DNA of 35,803 nt from Synergistota bacterium (lineage in GTDB: Bacteria; Synergistota; Synergistia; Synergistales; Aminobacteriaceae), in the NCBI GenBank assembly GCA_022704435.1, contig JAKJGK010000011.1:1-35803 (forward strand), written 5' to 3'. Made by a program: the position numbers and the translations under genes. Positions 1 to 6,596 of the stretch are shown here, piece after piece (the stretch's first letter is position 1; the number at the start of each line of letters is the position of its first letter). The notes beneath the pieces are model-generated. The model was not told where the DNA came from, made no database searches, and was given only the letters and a program-made list of their open reading frames with translations.

Positions 1-25
1 AGTTCAATTCTGGGTCCCGCCACCA
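1..25 (+). tRNA. tRNA, 3' fragment (identity unknown)
   Basis: Only the end of the gene lies in the window. The T-loop (TTCAATT, 3-9), the 3' half of the T-stem (CTGGG, 10-14), the acceptor 3' strand (TCCCGCC, 15-21), discriminator A and an encoded CCA (23-25) are visible. The anticodon is outside the window, so the amino acid cannot be named. It is the first of four tandem tRNA genes. Confidence 0.85.
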
Positions 26-45
26 CTTCGCAATTGAAAGCGGAC

Positions 46-120
46 GCGGAAGTAGCTCAGGGGTAGAGCACAACCTTGCCAAGGTTGGGGTCGCGGGTTC
101 AAATCCCGTCTTCCGCTCCA
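46..120 (+). tRNA. tRNA-Gly (GCC)
   Basis: A full cloverleaf can be folded: acceptor GCGGAAG/CTTCCGC, D-arm GCTC/GAGC, anticodon stem CAACC/GGTTG around loop TTGCCAA, T-arm GCGGG/CCCGT with loop TTCAAAT, discriminator T and encoded CCA. The anticodon GCC (78-80) reads glycine codons GGC/GGU. It lies 20 nt after the preceding tRNA and 17 nt before tRNA-Cys, so the array is probably one transcript. Confidence 0.97.
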
Positions 121-137
121 TTCATTAAAGGAGTTGC

Positions 138-211
138 GGCGGCATAGCCAAGTGGTAAGGCAGAGGACTGCAAATCCTTTATCCCCAGTTCGAATCTGGG
201 TGCCGCCTCCA
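138..211 (+). tRNA. tRNA-Cys (GCA)
   Basis: Acceptor GGCGGCA/TGCCGCC, anticodon stem GAGGA/TCCTT around loop CTGCAAA, T-loop TTCGAAT, discriminator T and encoded CCA. The anticodon GCA (170-172) reads cysteine codons. It is part of the Gly-Cys-Asn array. Confidence 0.97.
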
Positions 212-225
212 TTAAATATGATTAT

Positions 226-301
226 TCCTCGGTAGCTCAATCGGCAGAGCGGGTGGCTGTTAACCACTAGGTTCGAGGTTCGAGTCCTCGCCGAGGAGCC
301 A
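226..301 (+). tRNA. tRNA-Asn (GTT)
   Basis: Acceptor TCCTCGG/CCGAGGA, D-arm GCTC/GAGC, anticodon stem GGTGG/CCACT around loop CTGTTAA, T-arm CGAGG/CCTCG with loop TTCGAGT, discriminator G and encoded CCA. The anticodon GTT (259-261) reads asparagine codons. It is the last tRNA of the array and is followed directly by a terminator. Confidence 0.97.
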
Positions 302-311
302 GATAGTTTCC

Positions 312-353
312 AGGCCATTCTGGATAGCTTGTCCGGAGTGGCCTTGTCATTTT
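312..353 (+). terminator. Rho-independent terminator of the tRNA array
   Basis: A 12-bp stem (313-324 with 332-343, two G-U pairs) closes a 7-nt loop and is followed by a T-rich tail (TTGTCATTTT, 344-353). It lies 11 nt after the CCA of tRNA-Asn, as expected for the end of the tRNA transcript. Confidence 0.75.
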
Positions 354-402
354 CGCAGCCGTGCGTTATTCGGTAATACTTGAAGAAAGAGGTAAAAGCA
401 GC

Positions 403-558
403 ATGTCAAAGAAACTGGTTTTCATGTCGGGAAAGGCCTACTGGCTCATGCCAGAGGGCGCCTTTCTGCCTGCGGAGCGCGAGAACGGGCGAATAATCGA
501 CCCCGTGCTCTTCCGCAGGTCCAGCGACCAGTGGAGCGAAGAGCTCTACGGACAGTAG
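403..558 (+). CDS. Small hypothetical protein, 51 aa
   Basis: I do not recognise this protein. The start is set at the ATG at 403, with the purine-rich site AAAGAGGT (386-393) upstream. A GTG at 361 would add 14 residues but has no ribosome site. The product is mixed-charge with no signal peptide or membrane segment. It has a hydrophobic first half (a VFMSGKAYWLMPEG stretch) and an acidic, tryptophan-containing tail. The start signal and the tandem hairpins right after the stop make a real monocistronic gene likely. It could be a conserved small protein of this lineage or a remnant. Function unknown. Confidence 0.55.
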   Translation: MSKKLVFMSGKAYWLMPEGAFLPAERENGRIIDPVLFRRSSDQWSEELYGQ

Positions 559-560
559 GA

Positions 561-625
561 CGGGGCCGGACCCCGTTTCAATCGAAAGACGGAGGCTCTT
601 CCCCTAACGGGGAGGGGCCTTTTTC
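561..625 (+). terminator. Tandem hairpins, second is a strong terminator
   Basis: The first hairpin is CGGGG/CCCCG (561-575) followed by TTT. The second is an 11-bp stem (594-604 with 609-619, two G-U pairs), a 4-nt loop and a TTTTT tail from 620. Together they end the 51-aa gene and insulate the ADP-ribosylglycohydrolase gene, whose ribosome site starts 6 nt later. Confidence 0.85.
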
Positions 626-644
626 TGAAGAAGGAGACGATTAA

Positions 645-1613
645 ATGCGATATAAACCCCTCGACACAGACATGCTCTCCCGCGCGCAGGGGTGCTTGCT
701 CGGTCAACTTGCCGGGGACTCCCTCGGCAGCCTGGTCGAGTTCAAGTCGCCGGAGGAGATCCGCCGCAGCTATCCGGAGGGAGTGCGAGAGCTGGCCGAC
801 GGCGGCACGTGGAACACCATTGCCGGTCAGCCGACCGACGACTCCGAGATGGCGCTTCTGCTGGCCCGCATGCTGACGGAGCAGGGGAGATACGACCCTC
901 GGGAGGCTGAAAAAGCTTACCTTTACTGGCTGGACTCCGTGCCCTTCGACTGCGGGAAGACCATCGCGAGTAGTCTGCGCGGCTGTCCCGACCATGAGAG
1001 CCAGGCCAACGGCGCTATGATGAGGGTCAGTCCCCTTGGCATCTTCGGCGCGAATCATGACCTGGGATCGGTCGCAGAATGGGCGATGCAGGACGCGGCG
1101 ATTACGCATACACACCCGGTCTGCCTGCAGGCCAACGCGCTGTTCGCGATGGCCGTCGCCTTCGCTGTTAGCCAGGAGTGCGACGGCCCGTATCTGTACG
1201 AGCGCGTCATGACTTGGGCCGGGGAGATAAACGTCGTCGGCAGTCTGATGGATACGATCCTGGGCGCGGCCGATTCGCCGCCCGAGGACTACAAGCATCG
1301 CGAAGGATGGGTGCTGGTCGCGTTCCGAAACTCCCTGTGGCAGCTCCTTCACGCTTCGAGCCTGGAGGAGGGCGTCGTGGACACCGTCATGCGAGGTGGA
1401 GACACCGACACCAACGCCGCCATCTGCGGGGCTCTGCTGGGCGCCGTTCACGGCCGTGGCACCGTGCCGAATCAATGGGTGCAGTCCCTGCTGAATTGCC
1501 GTCCGGCAGCGGGACGGCCGAACGTCCACCGTCCCCGTCCGGAATGTTTCTGGCCAGTAGACGCGCTTGAACTCGCCGAGCGGCTGATTCTTGACCGCCG
1601 ATCTTCAGAGTGA
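645..1613 (+). CDS. ADP-ribosylglycohydrolase (DraG/ARH family)
   Basis: Members of this family remove ADP-ribose from proteins, nucleic acids or small molecules using a binuclear metal site. The 322-aa product has the family motifs in order: GDSLG (24-28), PTDDSEM (63-69, metal ligands), NGAMMR in the middle, a HTHP motif, and GGDTDTNA near residue 250 supplying the second group of aspartate ligands. Start: ATG at 645 with AAGGAG at 631-636. The length is normal and there is no signal peptide, so it should be cytoplasmic. No nitrogenase genes or ADP-ribosyltransferase are nearby, so a DraG role in nitrogenase control is not supported. Its place next to a relic region and an ATPase/DUF4276 module allows a role in accessory or defence biology, but that is inference. 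Substrate unknown. Confidence 0.9.
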   Translation: MRYKPLDTDMLSRAQGCLLGQLAGDSLGSLVEFKSPEEIRRSYPEGVRELADGGTWNTIAGQPTDDSEMALLLARMLTEQGRYDPREAEKAYLYWLDSVPFDCGKTIASSLRGCPDHESQANGAMMRVSPLGIFGANHDLGSVAEWAMQDAAITHTHPVCLQANALFAMAVAFAVSQECDGPYLYERVMTWAGEINVVGSLMDTILGAADSPPEDYKHREGWVLVAFRNSLWQLLHASSLEEGVVDTVMRGGDTDTNAAICGALLGAVHGRGTVPNQWVQSLLNCRPAAGRPNVHRPRPECFWPVDALELAERLILDRRSSE

Positions 1614-1696
1614 GCGCTTCGCTCTCTCTCGAGCGCGCAGACCCCATCCGGCCCGGCCGTTAGAGTCCAAGATTTTTTCCGCACTCCCCTCCCTGA

Positions 1697-1747
1697 TTGA
1701 CGTCGGCTCGATTGTGTTTCTATAATGGTGAAAACACAAATTGAGCC
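1697..1747 (+). promoter_or_regulatory. Strong promoter embedded in a palindrome, no gene downstream
   Basis: TTGACG (1697-1702), an 18-nt spacer and a perfect TATAAT (1721-1726) form a good sigma-70-type promoter. The -10 box sits in the loop of an inverted repeat of about 15 bp (1705-1719 with 1732-1747, one mismatch and one bulge). No convincing reading frame begins within 140 nt downstream. The palindrome could be an operator, a transcript-end hairpin or a piece of a mobile element. Confidence 0.55.
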
Positions 1748-1765
1748 ATTCGTTAAAGCCTCGGT

Positions 1766-1794
1766 TATGATGTGGCTTGTGAACCGACATCATA
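1766..1794 (+). repeat. Inverted repeat (hairpin)
   Basis: TATGATGT (1766-1773) and ACATCATA (1787-1794) can pair over a 13-nt loop. It lies 40 nt downstream of the orphan promoter, so it would be in that transcript. Confidence 0.5.
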
Positions 1795-1868
1795 TCTAGG
1801 AATCGTCTCTGCTTTAAGGGTTAGCATGACTCCGTGAACTAACGGCTAGTGTTAATATTACACTAGAA

Positions 1869-2033
1869 ATGGAAAATTTGCACGACCTGTTCTCAAAAGA
1901 CATGAACGGCTTCAGGGACAGGGGCATGACTGCAAGAATCGGGATCATAACCGTGCGGGTTTCAAGGCACAGGAGAAGGGAGTTCAACACCTCCATGTTC
2001 AAACGGTATCAGAGAAGAGCGAACAGGCTTTGA
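1869..2033 (+). pseudogene. IS256-family transposase fragment
   Basis: The 54-residue frame reads like the zone just before the catalytic domain of IS256/mutator-type transposases. A GFRDRGMTARIGIITVRV segment followed by EFNTSMFKRYQR matches my memory of the family pattern (NGYR..R..T.VG...L.VPR.R...F....F.RYQR). The DDE catalytic residues of the family lie further on and are absent, because the frame stops after RANRL. Full-length members are about 400 aa, so this is a severe truncation. It marks past insertion next to the ATPase/DUF4276 module. Confidence 0.6.
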
Positions 2034-2061
2034 TGCTAGCCATTCAAGGACCTGCGACGCT

Positions 2062-2175
2062 ATGACCAGGGAGGATGCGCGGCGCTTTCTCAAAGAGGCC
2101 GTCGAGGAGAACGGCGTACCGTGGGACGACTTCGACGACGCAATGGCGCTGCTCCCCGCCTCAGAAAAAGGCTGA
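2062..2175 (+). CDS. Possible small ORF, 37 aa
   Basis: A 37-codon frame from ATG 2062 has AAGGA at 2046-2050 upstream. The peptide is acidic and helical in character (an RRFLKEAVEENG helix, then WDDFDDAMALL). I do not recognise it. It lies inside the relic region and may be a remnant of a longer gene rather than a functional small protein. Confidence 0.2.
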   Translation: MTREDARRFLKEAVEENGVPWDDFDDAMALLPASEKG

Positions 2176-2367
2176 CGAGGGAAAGGCTGCATGAAAAGCC
2201 GAAGGGGAATTTGCACACTAAAAATGGACTTGACAGCATAAGTCAGTTTCCTAGTGTATTATTCTCCTGAAGCACAAGCTCGTAAAACCCTGTTGTGACT
2301 GGATATTGCGTTGCATCCTGGTTCGGTGCCTGTTGCCGACAGAGACTTTTATCGAAAGAGGTCGCCC

Positions 2368-3540
2368 ATGCAAATTGAGAGCATTCAAATCAGGAATTAC
2401 CGGCTGTTTCGCCTGGCTGAAATGACAAAACTACCTCGACTCGCAATTATCCTGGGTGCCAATGGTTCGGGGAAGTCGACTCTGTTTGACGTTTTCAGCT
2501 TTTTAAAAGAGGCGCTGGTCGGGAATGCAGTAGCGGCGGTTTCGCGAAGAGGAGGCTTTCGCGAACTCGTCAGCCGCGGTGAGGACGGACCGATCGGCAT
2601 CACCATCAAGTTCCGCGAAAGCGGAGGAAGACTGGCCACATATCAGCTCGACATCGGAGAAGCCGAGGGTCGTCCGATGGTGGAGCGCGAAGTTTTGAAA
2701 TTCAGGCGCGGCCGGCACGGACAGCCTTGGCATTTTCTAGATTTTTCAAGGGGGAAAGGATCCGCTATTACCAACGAGGCCGCCTACGGACAGGAAGGCA
2801 TCAAGGCGGAGCGAGAGGAATACGTTCTGGATGATCCAAGCGTGCTGGCGATCAAGGCTCTTGGTCAGTTCAAGGGGTTCAGGGTTGTGTCCGAACTTCG
2901 TAATCTAATAGAGAATTGGCATATCTCTGATTTTCATATCGGCGACGCTCGACCCAGCTCCGAGGCTGGATATGCGGAACACCTTTCAACCCGCGGAGAG
3001 AACATAGCACAAGTAGCGCAGTTTCTTTTGGAGAAGCACCCTGATCGTTTTGAAAAAGTAATCAGGGCCATGCAAGAGCGCGTACCAGGAGTGACCGGAG
3101 TCGAGGCGAAGACCACGGAGGACGGCCGTCTGGTGCTGCGCTTCCAGGATGGCAGTTTTAAAGATCCTTTCATCGCTCGTTATGTATCCGACGGTACTAT
3201 AAAGATGTTCGCATATCTTGTACTTCTGTACGACCCAAAACCGCATCCATTGTTGGCGGTTGAAGAGCCTGAAAACCAGCTTTACCCCGAGTTGCTCCAT
3301 GAACTGATAGAAGAATTCCGTAATTACGCTCTAAGGGGAGGACAGGTGTTCGTCTCCACTCATTCGCCCGATTTCCTAAATGGCGCGCAACTTGAGGAGA
3401 TATATTGGTTGGTGAAAAAAGACGGTTTCAGCGAGATTCGCCGAGTTTGCGAGAGTGAACTGCTGCAAGACCTCGTCGCAGACGGCGATTTGCCCGGCGC
3501 GCTTTGGAGGCAGGGGCTGTTCGAGGTCGGGACGGAATGA
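2368..3540 (+). CDS. ABC/OLD-type AAA ATPase of a two-gene module
   Basis: This is a 390-aa predicted ATPase of the SMC/RecF/OLD-like group that is commonly paired with a DUF4276 or Toprim-type partner. An N-terminal strand (ESIQIRNYRLF) is followed by Walker A GANGSGKST (30-38), a signature-like YVSDGTIKMFAYL, Walker B with paired glutamates (E299-E300, in LLAVEEPENQ) and the switch histidine H332 in STHSPDFL. Start: ATG 2368 with AAAGAGGT (2355-2362). A TTG at 2311 would add 19 residues that look unlike the family. The stop overlaps the next start (ATGA), so translation is coupled. Base composition here is lower in GC than in the flanks and IS relics lie upstream, which suggests horizontal transfer. 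Related pairs (PARIS, Gabija, OLD systems) act in phage defence; that role here is inference. Confidence 0.85.
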   Translation: MQIESIQIRNYRLFRLAEMTKLPRLAIILGANGSGKSTLFDVFSFLKEALVGNAVAAVSRRGGFRELVSRGEDGPIGITIKFRESGGRLATYQLDIGEAEGRPMVEREVLKFRRGRHGQPWHFLDFSRGKGSAITNEAAYGQEGIKAEREEYVLDDPSVLAIKALGQFKGFRVVSELRNLIENWHISDFHIGDARPSSEAGYAEHLSTRGENIAQVAQFLLEKHPDRFEKVIRAMQERVPGVTGVEAKTTEDGRLVLRFQDGSFKDPFIARYVSDGTIKMFAYLVLLYDPKPHPLLAVEEPENQLYPELLHELIEEFRNYALRGGQVFVSTHSPDFLNGAQLEEIYWLVKKDGFSEIRRVCESELLQDLVADGDLPGALWRQGLFEVGTE

Positions 3541-4088
3541 ACCGTATAGTTTTTCTCCTGGAAGAGCGTTCGATGAAGGCTCTTCTGGACTGCCTTCTGC
3601 CGCGCTTGATGCCGGGGATCCAGTTTATATGTGTTCCGCACGAGGGCAAGCAGGATCTGGAAAAAAGCATTCCTCGAAAACTTGCAGCTTGGCGCGAGCC
3701 GGACACACGCTTCGTGATCGTCCGTGATAATGACGGTGGCGACTGCAGCTTGCTGAAACGAAGGCTGACGCGATTGTGCGTCGAGGCCCGACGACCAGAT
3801 GCGCTAGTGCGTATCGCATGCCAATAGTTGGAAGCGTGGTATTTTGGAGACCCCGAGGCAATGAGCAGGGCATTCGGCAACCAAACGCTGAAAGATGTCG
3901 GGAAAAAAGCCAGGTATCGCGACCCTGACGCGATCAAAAAACCCTCAAGAGAAATTTTGAGGCTGATCCCGGAGTTCCAGAAAATATCGGGAGCCCGGAG
4001 GATGGGCGAACATCTTGGCCGCGACAATGGATCTCGAAGCTTCAGAGTTCTGATGGACGGTATCGAACGGCTTCTTGCCGACTGTTGA
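3537..4088 (+). pseudogene. DUF4276 (Toprim-like) effector interrupted by an amber codon
   Basis: Read through, the gene encodes about 183 aa. It begins at ATG 3537 inside the stop of the ATPase gene. The N-terminus has a glutamate-containing strand (RIVFLLEERS), then PHEGKQDLEKSIPRKL and VRDNDGGD, the latter resembling the DxD motif of Toprim folds. A TAG at 3825-3827 stops it after 96 residues. The same frame then continues with LEAWYFGDPEAM, FQKISGARRM and a further hydrophobic C-terminus to a TGA at 4086. As I remember DUF4276 alignments, the stop replaces the Glu of a conserved CQELEAWY motif, so one G-to-T change (GAG to TAG) explains it. There is no frameshift and the 3' part is well kept, so the mutation is recent, or the codon is suppressed, or it is a sequencing error. 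Confidence 0.8.
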
Positions 4089-4159
4089 TTGCCGGTGCAT
4101 CGTGGACTGTTGTTACTTCGGACTGGACGATGGCCTGATCATGCTTGCAGGAATAGGGA

Positions 4160-5566
4160 TTGAAAGGGGGCGTTCTTCTGGCAAGACTCCTGCGTTTTCT
4201 TAAGGCCGCGGCTCTGGTAGCGTTGCTGGCCCTGTCGATCGCGTCGCCTGTGGCCGGAGCGTCCGAAGGGCCGAGGTACATCTTTCTCTTCATCGGAGAC
4301 GGCATGGGAGAGGCCCAGGTAAAAGCCGCCGATCTGTACAGCCGAGCGTCCGGCAGGGGGGAGCTCGCCTTCGCCGCCCTGCCCGCAAGGGGAAGAGTGA
4401 CGACCGGCACGGCGAAGGGGGCCGTTACGGATTCGGCCGCCGCGGGCACGGCCCTCGCCTCCGGGCACAAGACCGAGAACGGCATCCTTAACATGGATCC
4501 CTCGAAGACCAAACGCTTCGTCACCGTCGCCATGCTCGCTAGGGACAGGGGCATGAGAGTGGGGATAGTCACGTCCTCCTTCATGAACGACTCAACCCCG
4601 GCGGCCTTCTACGCCTGGTCCCCCTCCCGCACGGAACTCTACGAGATCGGCAAGCAGCTCGCCGACAGCGGCTTCGACTACTTCGGCGGGGGAGGGCTGA
4701 GCAGGCGAAGGGACCGGAAGGGGGACGGGAAGGACCTGTATGAAATAGCCGCCGCGCAGGGTTGCAAAGTGCTGCGAACCGCCGCGGAGATCCTGGCGGC
4801 GAGGCCGGGCGAGGGAATCCTGGCCTCCGGCTCGGCGGGGGCGCTCCACTACGAGATCGACCGCCCGGAGGGTGTCCTGTCGCTGGCCGAGTACACCCGG
4901 CTCGGGATAAGTCTGCTGGACAACCCGAACGGATTCTTCTTGGTGGTCGAGGGGGGAAAGATCGACTGGGCTTGCCACAGGAGCGACACCGCAGCGATGG
5001 TTAGGGATGTCGCGGCGCTGGACGATGCCGTGAAGGAGGCTCTGGCCTTCGCCCGGGACAGGCCCGGAGAGACCCTGGTAGTCGTAACGGCCGACCACGA
5101 GACCGGGGGAATGTCCCTGGACGGTGAGATCGAGGGGTCGGCGTTCCATGCGGTATTCTCCAGGCAGAGAAGGTCGAACGAGTCCTTCGACGCGGAAGTG
5201 GCCGAGATGCGCAAGGGAGGGCGGGGTTCGTTCAAAAGCATGCTGCCGGCTCTGGCGGGCTTCTTCGGCCTTGGGAACCTTTCGGGCGAGGAGAAGGAGG
5301 AGCTTGAAGCCGCCTTCGCACAGAGCATGAAGCCTGTCGTCAGGAGAACAAGGGACAAGGATTACAATCGGCGCTACGGCCCCTACGAGCCCCTGACCAT
5401 GGCTGCCTCGCGAATCCTGGCCCGACGGGGCGGCGTCAACTGGACCTCCTTCGGCCACTCGGGCGCGGCTGTCCCCGTGTACGCGGTCGGCCCCGGCTCG
5501 GAGTATTTCTCCGGCGAGAATGACAACACCGGCATCGGCCGCGCTCTCATCCACCTGCTGCCGTGA
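4160..5566 (+). CDS. Alkaline phosphatase, secreted (PhoA family)
   Basis: Hydrolyses phosphate monoesters outside the cytoplasm with a two-zinc, one-magnesium site. The 468-aa product starts with a signal peptide (basic RLLRF, hydrophobic core to about residue 28, likely cleavage near SPVAGA at 29-34). Motifs: FIGDGMG (metal Asp47), VTDSAAAGT (metal Asp91 and nucleophile Ser92), KIDWACHRSD, TADHETGG (metal Asp-His) and FGHSGAAVPVYA near the C-terminus carrying the last metal His. Start: TTG 4160 with AGGA at 4149-4152; no ATG or GTG lies nearby in frame. Length is normal. No Pho-box-like repeat or clear promoter was seen in the 71-nt gap upstream, and no phosphate transport genes are adjacent. 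Confidence 0.92.
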   Translation: MKGGVLLARLLRFLKAAALVALLALSIASPVAGASEGPRYIFLFIGDGMGEAQVKAADLYSRASGRGELAFAALPARGRVTTGTAKGAVTDSAAAGTALASGHKTENGILNMDPSKTKRFVTVAMLARDRGMRVGIVTSSFMNDSTPAAFYAWSPSRTELYEIGKQLADSGFDYFGGGGLSRRRDRKGDGKDLYEIAAAQGCKVLRTAAEILAARPGEGILASGSAGALHYEIDRPEGVLSLAEYTRLGISLLDNPNGFFLVVEGGKIDWACHRSDTAAMVRDVAALDDAVKEALAFARDRPGETLVVVTADHETGGMSLDGEIEGSAFHAVFSRQRRSNESFDAEVAEMRKGGRGSFKSMLPALAGFFGLGNLSGEEKEELEAAFAQSMKPVVRRTRDKDYNRRYGPYEPLTMAASRILARRGGVNWTSFGHSGAAVPVYAVGPGSEYFSGENDNTGIGRALIHLLP

Positions 5567-5611
5567 GCCGGCCCCTGCCCGCGGTGCTGGATTTAAGGGC
5601 GACACGGCCCA

Positions 5612-5641
5612 TTGAGGCGCGGGGGTGAAATAGAGTATAAT
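5612..5641 (+). promoter_or_regulatory. Promoter of the amino-acid-binding protein gene
   Basis: TTGAGG (5612-5617), an 18-nt spacer and a perfect TATAAT (5636-5641) lie about 40 nt before the start of the gene at 5680. Confidence 0.7.
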
Positions 5642-5679
5642 CCTCTACCGTTACACGAAGTTAAAAAATTCGGAGGTGG

Positions 5680-6465
5680 ATGAAATTGAAGAAATGCCTG
5701 TTGTGGACTCTAGCGGTGGTCTTGTCGGGCGCGTTGATGCTCTACCCGTGCCAGGTGTCGGCGTCCAGCGTGATGGATGGCGATCTGATCAGGATCGGTA
5801 CCGAGGCTACCTACCCTCCTTTCGAGTACAGGAACGACAAGAATGAGGTCGTGGGGTACGAGATAGAGATAGCCACGGCGATCGGAGAGCACCTGGGCAA
5901 GAGAGTGGAGATAGTGGACATGGCCTTCGACGGCCTCATAGCGGCCCTTCTGACCGGCAAGATCGACATGGTTGCGGCGGGCATGATAAACACGGAGGAG
6001 CGGCGCAAGAAAGTCGACTTCTCGGACGTCTACTTCGAGATAGAGGACGTGGTGGTTGTGCGAAGCGACGATGATTCCATCAAGTCGCTGGACGACCTGG
6101 CCGGCAAGACGGGGACCGTCCAGATGGGCACGGCCCAGGATATATTCATCACGGGCACTGGACTCCCCGCGGAGATCAAGCGCTTCCAGAAGAACGACGA
6201 CGCCCTGATGGAGCTCAATTACGGCAGGGCCGACTTCTCCATCCTCAACCTCACCGTCGGCAACTCCTTCCTGAGGAACAACAAGGCGTTTGCGGGCGCC
6301 CTGAAGATAGCCTTCCGCAACAGGGTCAGCAAGGAGGGGGAGGGGATAGCCATAGCCCTCCCGAAAGGCGACGAGGCTTTCCTGGCGGCTGTGAACGAGG
6401 CCATAGCGGCCCTCCGGGAGAGCGGACGCTTCGACGAGCTTAAGATAAAGTACCAGATAGACTAA
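5680..6465 (+). CDS. Amino-acid ABC transporter substrate-binding protein
   Basis: A 261-aa periplasmic binding protein of the SBP_bac_3 family (polar amino acids). A signal peptide covers about residues 1-28 (hydrophobic LLWTLAVVLSGALMLY, cleavage near QVSA). The mature part starts with the typical IRIGTEATYPPFEY and GYEIEIATAIGEHLG segments, then FDGLIAALLTGKIDMVAAGM, TEERRKKVDFSDVYF and a C-terminal LRESGRFDELKIKY. Start: ATG 5680 lies only 3 nt after GGAGG. A TTG at 5686 has 9-nt spacing and may be the true start; the protein is otherwise the same. No permease or ATPase gene adjoins, so the gene is an orphan with its own promoter and presumably serves a transporter encoded elsewhere. Confidence 0.92.
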   Translation: MKLKKCLLWTLAVVLSGALMLYPCQVSASSVMDGDLIRIGTEATYPPFEYRNDKNEVVGYEIEIATAIGEHLGKRVEIVDMAFDGLIAALLTGKIDMVAAGMINTEERRKKVDFSDVYFEIEDVVVVRSDDDSIKSLDDLAGKTGTVQMGTAQDIFITGTGLPAEIKRFQKNDDALMELNYGRADFSILNLTVGNSFLRNNKAFAGALKIAFRNRVSKEGEGIAIALPKGDEAFLAAVNEAIAALRESGRFDELKIKYQID

Positions 6466-6480
6466 GACCCCGCGAGGCGG

Positions 6481-6526
6481 GCCAGGGGCGACAGCGGTTC
6501 GCGGCACGATGCGCGCTCCCCCTGGC
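6481..6526 (+). repeat. Inverted repeat after the binding-protein gene
   Basis: GCCAGGGG (6481-6488) and CCCCTGGC (6519-6526) form a perfect 8-bp stem over a 30-nt loop. There is no T tract, so it is not a classical terminator. It may stabilise the 3' end of the transcript. Confidence 0.4.
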
Positions 6527-6596
6527 TCGCCCTCATGCGAAAGAAAGTTGCTTCCCGCCGGATATTTCATATCGCCGTTCCATGGAGGTCTCGAGG

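Larger units (their letters stand above)
1846..2257. mobile_element. Decayed insertion-sequence relic
   Basis: The stretch holds an IS256-like transposase fragment and short terminal-looking repeats. A palindrome CTAGTGT/ACACTAG lies at 1846-1866. ACACTAGAAATGGA at 1860-1873 recurs as ACACTAAAAATGGA at 2215-2228 (13 of 14 bases). CTAGTGT returns at 2251-2257, and TTTGCAC occurs beside both copies. Repeats bounding a transposase fragment suggest the remains of an element, but I cannot define exact ends or a target-site duplication. The rest of the gene-free stretch 1614-2367 holds only the orphan promoter and hairpins. Confidence 0.4.

Noticed and set aside
4-318. Minus-strand ORF of 104 codons across the tRNA array
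   Set aside because: It is the antisense of four tRNA genes. The GGGTQ-type strings are typical of tRNA reverse complements mistaken for proteins.
645-1613. DraG controlling nitrogenase
   Set aside because: No nif, draT or glnB genes are nearby; only the general family assignment is supported.
2311-2367. TTG start adding 19 residues to the ATPase
   Set aside because: The added residues lie before the family-typical first strand and there is no ribosome site, while the ATG at 2368 has AAAGAGGT in front.
226-4160. Integrative element attached at tRNA-Asn
   Set aside because: I saw no second copy of the tRNA-Asn 3' end downstream and no integrase gene, so an att-bounded element is not supported.
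6481-6526. Terminator of the amino-acid-binding protein gene
   Set aside because: The stem has a 30-nt loop and no T tract, so it is listed only as an inverted repeat.
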